Shown here: one piece after another, positions 1 through 3,386 of the stretch | Position numbering within the stretch: position 1 is the stretch's first letter | Layout of the letters: each line of letters begins with the position of its first letter | Assembly: GCA_031274075.1 (NCBI GenBank) | Contig: JAISQQ010000461.1 | Span: 1 to 5,100, forward strand | DNA length: 5,100 bases | Source of the DNA: Accumulibacter sp. | GTDB lineage: Bacteria; Pseudomonadota; Gammaproteobacteria; Burkholderiales; Rhodocyclaceae | Direction: 5' to 3' | Notes under the pieces: generated by a model | Seen by the model: the letters and a program-made list of their open reading frames with translations, nothing else | Database searches by the model: none | What the model was told of the DNA's origin: nothing | Translations under genes and position numbers: made by a program

Positions 1-121
1 CTCCCGCCGGTTCATCTTTGGCGCGCAGCGCCTTATCAGGGGTTTCCACGCTTCCGAATCATGCGGCACTTCGCGCCGGAGGGAAGTACCGGCGGGAGGC
101 GCTGCGCTTTCCCGCCCTACG
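1..121 (-). repeat. Dispersed palindromic repeat, copy 1 (cut by window start)
   Basis: This stretch is the reverse complement of 2384-2504. Hand alignment gives 117 matches in 121 positions, with differences at 61, 68, 87 and 104. The outer arm ends in CCCGCCCTACG at 111-121; the opposite arm is partly outside the window. The inner part carries a small hairpin, GGCGC-GCA-GCGCC, around 20-32. No real gene is visible here: short open frames across it rich in Arg, Phe and Pro are translations of the repeat. It is a non-coding dispersed element of the MITE or large-REP kind (inference). Similarity between the two copies stops just after the CTACG end. Confidence 0.85.
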
Positions 122-178
122 GGTTCGGGTGACAGGGGTCAGGGGGCGGGTGACGGGAAATTGCGGCGCGAAACGGCT
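122..178. other. Short intergenic spacer with GGGTGACAGG-type repeats
   Basis: This spacer lies between repeat copy 1 and the stop codon of the Rpn gene. It contains GGGTGAC twice (128-134 and 148-154) and CAGGGGTC at 133-140. It shares CAGGGGTC and CGGGTGAC blocks with the spacer upstream of the Rpn gene (1097-1112). I see no gene, promoter or convincing terminator. Confidence 0.5.
147..171. repeat. 25-bp direct repeat flanking the Rpn gene, left copy
   Basis: Positions 147-171 match 1104-1128 in the same orientation at 23 of 25 positions. Both begin CGGGTGAC and end TTGCGGCGCGA. The two copies lie on either side of the Rpn-family gene, about 957 bp apart. They may be copies of a short intergenic repeat or scars of a mobile cassette; the sequence does not decide between these. 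Confidence 0.65.
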
Positions 179-1039
179 TCAGGCGTTCTGAAGCGCGCGG
201 ATTTCTTCCGGGGAGAGGCCGGTCAAGGCGGCGATGTCCTCAACCGGCATGTTGCGCCGCAAGGCTTTGCGGGCGATGGTCAGTTGGCCTTCTTTCAGCC
301 CTTCTTTCAGCCCTTCCTCCCGGCTTTCCTCCCGCACGAATTCTTCCCGCGCGATGCGGTCGCGTTCCGCCTTGAGGCGAGCTTCGTAGAGTGCCCACGC
401 TTTGTCGTTGGCCGAGAGATCGATCAGCTTCTTGGCCGCCGGGGCCAGTTCCGTATGTCGTTGCGCCAGCATTTCCAGTTCCTCCTTCGTCCTCGACTTC
501 AAAAAACGCATCCACGCCCACAGGCTTGTGTTGTCCGTCTCGGGTGGCAACTTCGGGAGTTCCAGCGTGTGGATTTCCATCAGATCGCTGAATATCCGCC
601 CCGTTTTCCGGTTGATGAACACGTAGTCATTATAGTAGTCCTCCTCTTCGGGGAGCAGCACGAAATCGGTGATGAATATGCTGATCGAGGGTTTGATCCG
701 CTTGTAGCTTCCGCCTTCTTTGAGTTGCTTTGCCACGATCTTCGAGAGGTAATAGAGGACGCGGGCGTGTATGGCGGCGTGGTTGGCGACCTGGATTTCG
801 ATGTCGATCACCTTGCCGCTTTTGGTCTTCGCCTCGACGTCGAGCACGCTGGCCTTGTCATCGTGTTTGGCGGAAAACAGGAAAGGGTCTTGCAGGGTGA
901 GTTCGTCGTAATCGTCCCGCGGCAGGGGCAGGGCCGCTCGCAGGAAGGAGCGCAGAACGTCGAGATTGCGCGCGTCGCCAAAGAGCATTCGGAAAACGAT
1001 GTCGCTGCACGGGGAGAGGATGTCGCCGGTCATGGTCAT
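179..1039 (-). CDS. Rpn family recombination-promoting nuclease / putative transposase (PD-(D/E)XK)
   Basis: The product (286 aa from the chosen start) belongs to the Rpn / PDDEXK-transposase family, DNA endonucleases related to YhgA-like proteins that promote RecA-independent recombination (family knowledge). Visible marks are an N-terminal DIVFRMLFGD motif (residues 13-22), a nuclease core with LDVEAKT around 66-72 and IEIQV at 80-84 (candidate catalytic D67, E81 and Q83), LYYLSKIVAKQL after the core, and a charged tail. The tail carries GLKEGLKEG (243-251) followed by a helix pair ending LTGLSPEEIRAL, a common C-terminal signature of the family. The frame is open to an ATG at 1156, but residues from there would be translated intergenic repeat (VTRPLPPVTCY). 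I therefore start at the ATG at 1037-1039; the ATG at 1031-1033 is equally possible, and neither has a clear Shine-Dalgarno. It is divergent from the PepSY gene. All core motifs are present, so it appears intact. Confidence 0.9.
   Translation of the reverse strand: MTMTGDILSPCSDIVFRMLFGDARNLDVLRSFLRAALPLPRDDYDELTLQDPFLFSAKHDDKASVLDVEAKTKSGKVIDIEIQVANHAAIHARVLYYLSKIVAKQLKEGGSYKRIKPSISIFITDFVLLPEEEDYYNDYVFINRKTGRIFSDLMEIHTLELPKLPPETDNTSLWAWMRFLKSRTKEELEMLAQRHTELAPAAKKLIDLSANDKAWALYEARLKAERDRIAREEFVREESREEGLKEGLKEGQLTIARKALRRNMPVEDIAALTGLSPEEIRALQNA
288..310 (-). repeat. 12-nt tandem repeat encoding GLKE
   Basis: CCTTCTTTCAG at 288-298 is followed directly by CCCTTCTTTCAG at 299-310, giving two near-identical 12-nt units that encode GLKE twice on the minus strand. 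The next units (CCCTTCCTCC, CGGCTTTCCTCC) are degenerate relatives encoding REE/EEG residues. In-frame 12-nt units of this kind can expand or contract by slippage without breaking the frame. Variable EG-rich tracts here are common in this nuclease family. Confidence 0.6.
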
Positions 1040-1088
1040 GGTGATGGTCGTGGGAAGCGGATAAACGAGGCGGCCAGCGTAACAGGTA

Positions 1089-1160
1089 ACAGGTGGCAGG
1101 GGTCGGGTGACAGGAATTTGCGGCGCGATGCGCCGGTGAACCTTGTTCCCTGCCACCTGT
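1089..1160. repeat. Nested inverted repeat in divergent intergenic region
   Basis: The 13-bp arm ACAGGTGGCAGGG (1089-1101) is matched perfectly by its reverse complement at 1148-1160. Inside the 46-nt loop is a second hairpin, CGGCGC-GAT-GCGCCG (1121-1135). Two tandem TAACAGG units (1080-1093) overlap the left arm. The structure lies between the divergent starts of the Rpn gene (1039) and the PepSY gene (1183). It could be a regulatory cruciform or transcript hairpin, or simply a dispersed intergenic repeat; there is no T-tract, so it is not a typical intrinsic terminator. Confidence 0.6.
1104..1128. repeat. 25-bp direct repeat flanking the Rpn gene, right copy
   Basis: This is the partner of 147-171, with 23 of 25 identical and differences at the ninth and fourteenth positions. 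It lies inside the nested inverted repeat upstream of the Rpn gene and overlaps the spurious N-terminal extension of that frame, which supports the shorter start for the nuclease. Confidence 0.65.
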
Positions 1161-1170
1161 CGCCTGCTTT

Positions 1171-1174
1171 GGAG
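1171..1174 (+). promoter_or_regulatory. Ribosome binding site for the PepSY gene
   Basis: GGAG lies 8 nt before the ATG at 1183. It supports this start, which places the conserved WWHTWVG motif and the first membrane helix right at the N-terminus, as expected for the family. Confidence 0.55.
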
Positions 1175-1182
1175 CCTGCCGT

Positions 1183-2268
1183 ATGAAAGAACGTTTCCGT
1201 CAAGACATGGCCTGGTGGCATACCTGGGTGGGGCTGGTTTGCGGCTGGTTGATTTTTGCCATCTTTTTCACCGGCGCGACGGCGGTGTTTCGCGGCGCGG
1301 GGCAGCATTGGCTGACGCCCGAACTGCATCTTCCGGCAGCGGAGACGCGGCTCGACGCGCGGGGCATGGTCGAGGCGGCGGAGCGTTTGCTGCGCGCCCA
1401 GGGGGAAGACGCACCCATGTGGTGGATGATCCGCCTGCCGGAGCGGGGTGAGGCATATTTCGAGGCGGCCTGGCGGCGGTCAGGCGGGTGGCAGTCGCGC
1501 ATGCTGGACGCCGCGACCGGCGAGGCGCTGGATACGCCGCCGCGCGAGAGCCGGGCCATGAACATGCTGTACTGGCTTCACTTTCGCCTGAACGCGGGGG
1601 ACGTGGGGCTGTGGCTGGTGGGCGCGATGGCGGTGGCGATGCTGGTCTTGCTGGTCAGCGGGATCGTGGTGCATAAAAAAATCTTCACCGATTTCTTTAC
1701 CTTCCGCCCCGACAAAGCGCCGGCGCGAAACTGGCTCGACGCGCATAACGTCAGTTCCGTCATGACGCTGCCGTTCGCGTTGATGATCAGCTACACCGGG
1801 CTGGTGATCTTTTGTTTCGACTGGATGCCCGCCGGGGTGAAAGTGGTGGGGCGCGAGGCGATGCGCGACGAGGCGCGGCCCAGGCTTGAGATCGCCGACG
1901 CGCCGGGTGAACCCGCGCCGACGCTGCCGCTGTGGTCCTTCGTCGAACAGGCGCGCGCCGGGCTGACGGAAGGGCAGACTTTGCGCTTCATCCAGGTCTT
2001 CAACCCCGGCGGCACGCAGACGCAGGTGCGCGTCATCCACAACGACGACGCCGTGCTCTGGGGCGACTCCGACGACAAGATCTTCAACGGCGCGACGGGC
2101 GAACTGCTGCGTCAGGATCAGGAGACCGAAGCGCGCGCGGCGAGCGCGGCGCAGGGGGTGATGCGCGCCATGCACGAAATCCGCTTCGCCGGGCCGGTGC
2201 TGCGCTGGCTGTATTTTTTGATGAGCGCGGGCTACTGCCTGATGATCGCTACGGGCCTGGTGTTGTAG
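1183..2268 (+). CDS. PepSY-associated TM-helix protein, C-terminally truncated by nonsense codon
   Basis: The product is 361 aa and fits the PepSY-associated transmembrane family (PF03929 type): inner-membrane proteins often encoded beside TonB-dependent siderophore receptors and linked to iron release or reduction (family knowledge). Helices are visible at about 15-35, 141-163, 192-213 and 340-361. Typical motifs are WWHTWVGL (11-18), HFRLNAGDVGLWL (132-144), SGIVVHKKIFTDFFTFRPDK (158-177) and LDAHNVSSVMTLPF (184-197), with conserved His at 13, 132, 163 and 187. Residues about 215-340 form a periplasmic-type loop. The frame ends TGLVL-TAG, yet the next codons read TVKRR. Family members as I remember them read TGLVLWTVKRR and continue through further helices for roughly 150 residues. 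So TGG has probably become TAG, and the rest of the gene is missing too. It is divergent from the Rpn gene, with no partner gene in the window. Confidence 0.85.
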   Translation: MKERFRQDMAWWHTWVGLVCGWLIFAIFFTGATAVFRGAGQHWLTPELHLPAAETRLDARGMVEAAERLLRAQGEDAPMWWMIRLPERGEAYFEAAWRRSGGWQSRMLDAATGEALDTPPRESRAMNMLYWLHFRLNAGDVGLWLVGAMAVAMLVLLVSGIVVHKKIFTDFFTFRPDKAPARNWLDAHNVSSVMTLPFALMISYTGLVIFCFDWMPAGVKVVGREAMRDEARPRLEIADAPGEPAPTLPLWSFVEQARAGLTEGQTLRFIQVFNPGGTQTQVRVIHNDDAVLWGDSDDKIFNGATGELLRQDQETEARAASAAQGVMRAMHEIRFAGPVLRWLYFLMSAGYCLMIATGLVL

Positions 2269-2388
2269 ACGGTGAAGCGGCGCGGCAGGGCGTTGAAGCT
2301 CACGCGGGCGGGCGGATTCGATCCGCGCCGAAAGCTTTCACCACCGGCGGATCGCCTTCGCCCCACGGGGTTCGGAGGGGTTTCGTAG
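2269..2388 (+). pseudogene. In-frame remnant downstream of the PepSY stop
   Basis: Read in the PepSY frame past the TAG, this stretch is open for 39 codons. It begins TVKRRGRALK, which fits the cytoplasmic basic segment expected after the fourth helix. It then degenerates into Arg- and Pro-rich sequence with no membrane helix and ends at TAG 2386-2388, inside the left arm of the dispersed repeat. The remaining C-terminal helices of a full-length family member are absent. From about 2330 the DNA looks like repeat-type GC-rich intergenic sequence rather than gene. I infer loss of the 3' part at or near the repeat. Confidence 0.55.
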
Positions 2389-2530
2389 GGCGGGAAAGCG
2401 AAGCGCCTCCCGCCGGTCCTTCCCTCCGGCGCGAAGCGCCGCACGATTCGGAAGCGTGGAAACCCCTGATAAGGCGCTGCGCGCCAAAGATGAACCGGCG
2501 GGAGGCGCTTCGCTTTCCCGCCCTACGAAA
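2381..2530 (+). repeat. Dispersed palindromic repeat, copy 2 (complete, MITE-like)
   Basis: This 150-bp element has perfect 37-bp terminal inverted repeats at 2381-2417 and 2494-2530 (TTTCGTAGGGCGGG inward). Allowing one mismatch, the pairing extends outward to 2373 and 2538. The 76-nt core contains two small hairpins: CGGCGC-GAA-GCGCCG at 2427-2441 and GGCGC-TGC-GCGCC at 2473-2485. The whole could fold as a long stem topped by two stem-loops. It encodes no transposase; frames across it are artefacts. No target duplication is evident. It sits directly downstream of the truncated PepSY gene and, as RNA, could end or stabilise that transcript. Confidence 0.85.
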
Positions 2531-2567
2531 CCCTTCCGCCCCGAAACCAGTCGAGTAAAGAATAGTC
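2531..2567. other. Spacer between dispersed repeat and IS1 left end
   Basis: These 37 bp separate the repeat arm from the IS1 left inverted repeat. I see no gene. The bases next to the IS (GAATAGTC) do not match those beyond the right end (AACACGAT), so no target-site duplication is visible. Confidence 0.5.
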
Positions 2568-2589
2568 GAGAGTGTTGAAAATATATAGA
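2568..2589 (+). repeat. IS1 left inverted repeat (IRL)
   Basis: GAGAGTGTT at 2568-2576 and ATATATAGA at 2581-2589 are both repeated in reverse complement at the right end. The four bases between them (GAAA versus ATTT) differ, so 18 of 22 positions match. Confidence 0.75.
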
Positions 2590-2603
2590 TTTAATGCCAT
2601 ACT
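2575..2603 (+). promoter_or_regulatory. Transposase promoter overlapping IRL
   Basis: TTGAAA (2575-2580) is a good -35 box, one base from TTGACA. CATACT (2598-2603) is a moderate -10 box, and the spacing is 17 bp. The -35 box overlaps the left inverted repeat, as in IS1, where transposase binding to the end can repress its own promoter. The boxes are read by eye. Confidence 0.5.
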
Positions 2604-2617
2604 GAAGTTATCTGGTT

Positions 2618-2625
2618 AAAGGAGG
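2618..2625 (+). promoter_or_regulatory. Strong ribosome binding site of the transposase
   Basis: AAAGGAGG lies 8 nt before the ATG at 2634. This near-perfect Shine-Dalgarno fixes the transposase start. Confidence 0.75.
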
Positions 2626-2962
2626 AGGCAGGTATGGCGACGTGCAAAAAATGTGGTTCGGTGAGAAATGTGAAAAACGGAGTAGTAGGAGGAAGGCAAC
2701 GTTACAGATGCCGGGATTGCGGATGTAATTTCCGGGAAGGGGATGGGAGGAAGGATCCGCAGATGGCTGCGAAGCTGGCGATGTGTATTGTGCTCTATGC
2801 GATGGTCAAAGGTTCGTTCCGGAGGCTGGGAAGGTTGTTCGGGATTGACCCGGCGCATCTTTACCGGATGATTCGCCGGTTTGGTGAGAGTTTGCCGGAA
2901 CCGGAAGTCTCCGGAGGGATACGGGAAATGCCGTTCGACGAGATGTGGCACTTCATTGGTTC

Positions 2963-2969
2963 AAAAAAA
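2963..2969 (+). promoter_or_regulatory. A7 slippery heptamer for -1 frameshifting
   Basis: Seven A residues read as (TC)A-AAA-AAA-G in the starting frame, which is the X-XXY-YYZ phase required for tandem -1 slippage. IS1 uses a closely related A6C site to make its InsAB' fusion. A -1 shift here restores family-like sequence immediately downstream (KKRKLWLIKAVD). An ordinary one-base change in the A run is the alternative explanation. Confidence 0.65.
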
Positions 2970-3324
2970 GAAAACTTTGGCTCATCAAGGCCGTTGACCG
3001 TGGCACAGGGCGAACCGTGGCCTGGGTGCTCGGCGGTCGTGATACTGCAACCTTCCGGGGCGCCTCTACGACAAAGTGAAACACCTGACCGACGGTGTTT
3101 TTTACACTGACAATTGGGAGGTGTTCGCTGCGGTATTGCCGCGGGAGCGACACATCATCGGCAAGAAGCCTACGGGAGCGATCGAGCGCGACAACAGCAA
3201 CACCCGCCACCACCTGGGCAGATTCACTCGCCGCACCAAGGTGGTATCGAGGTTAGCGCCTAGGGTGGATATTACATTAAGAATCTGGTGGGCTGCCACA
3301 ACGCCCCGTTTGCTGGATGATTTG

Positions 3325-3353
3325 TTACAATTGGCTAGAAGTGTCTATATATA
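3325..3353 (+). promoter_or_regulatory. Possible weak outward promoter at IS1 right end
   Basis: TTACAA (3325-3330, a poor -35 box) is followed after 17 bp by TATATA (3348-3353, a good -10 box), pointing out of the element toward the ATG at 3387. A start near 3360 would give a leader of about 26 nt. The AT-rich terminal repeat produces such matches easily, so this is weak. Confidence 0.25.
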
Positions 3354-3365
3354 AATAACACTCTC
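3344..3365 (-). repeat. IS1 right inverted repeat (IRR)
   Basis: TCTATATAT (3344-3352) and AACACTCTC (3357-3365) are the reverse complements of the two conserved blocks of the left end. The transposase stop codon lies inside this repeat. Confidence 0.75.
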
Positions 3366-3386
3366 AACACGATAACGAGTGACCCC

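Larger units (their letters stand above)
2634..3354 (+). pseudogene. IS1-family transposase, frame broken (InsA/InsB-like)
   Basis: The product is an IS1-type DDE transposase spread over three frames. Frame one from ATG 2634 encodes an InsA-like part: a zinc ribbon (C4, C7, C26, C29), a helix-turn-helix near 44-85, and DEMWHFIGSKK with the first catalytic Asp (D102). At the A7 run (2963-2969) a -1 shift continues family-like as KLWLIKAVDRGTGRTVAWVL to ATFRG near 3061. That frame stops at TGA 3077-3079. From about 3062 the family sequence continues in the third frame as LYDKVKHLTDGVFYTDNW (second Asp, 3109-3111), IERDNSNTRHHLGRFTRRTK (catalytic Glu, 3184-3186), to TAA 3352-3354 within the right end. 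The first shift may be programmed. The second looks like a lesion: one base lost, or two gained, near 3056-3064. Joined, it would be about 240 aa, as expected for InsAB'. It is probably inactive. Confidence 0.85.
2568..3365 (+). mobile_element. IS1-family insertion sequence
   Basis: The element is about 798 bp, close to the roughly 770 bp typical of IS1, with imperfect terminal inverted repeats at 2568-2589 and 3344-3365. It carries an IS1-type transposase split over three reading frames. The DNA at both ends is much more AT-rich than the surroundings, which marks it as foreign. Transcription begins from a promoter overlapping the left end, as in IS1 itself. It sits between the dispersed repeat and the methyltransferase-glycosyltransferase gene. 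No target duplication was found at either edge, suggesting an old insertion, a rearranged flank, or slightly misplaced ends. Confidence 0.85.

Noticed and set aside
1040..1156. 39-residue N-terminal extension of the Rpn gene
   Set aside because: The extension translates intergenic repeat sequence (inverted and direct repeats) and has no ribosome binding site. The family motif DIVFRMLFGD fits a start at 1039 or 1033.
161..1186. Long plus-strand open frame (341 codons) across the Rpn gene
   Set aside because: It is antisense to a gene with clear family motifs, and its translation has no recognisable domain. It is a GC-rich shadow frame.
1480..2175. 231-codon minus-strand frame opposite the PepSY gene
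   Set aside because: It is His/Arg-rich low-complexity sequence antisense to a gene with membrane helices and conserved motifs.
2232..2444. Small minus-strand frame rich in Arg, Phe and Pro
   Set aside because: It is translation of the dispersed palindromic repeat, a known kind of misannotation.
2381..2530. CRISPR array or intrinsic terminator
   Set aside because: There is only one palindromic unit here with no regularly spaced repeats and spacers, and no T-tract follows the stem.
1932..2558. 208-codon plus-strand frame covering the PepSY 3' end and the dispersed repeat
   Set aside because: The upstream half is an alternative frame of the PepSY gene and the downstream half is translated repeat. 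No domain is visible.
2551..3380. Possible target-site duplication CGAGT around IS1 (2552-2556 and 3375-3379)
   Set aside because: The matching bases are about 10 nt away from the inverted repeats on both sides and only 5 bp long, so a chance match is likely.
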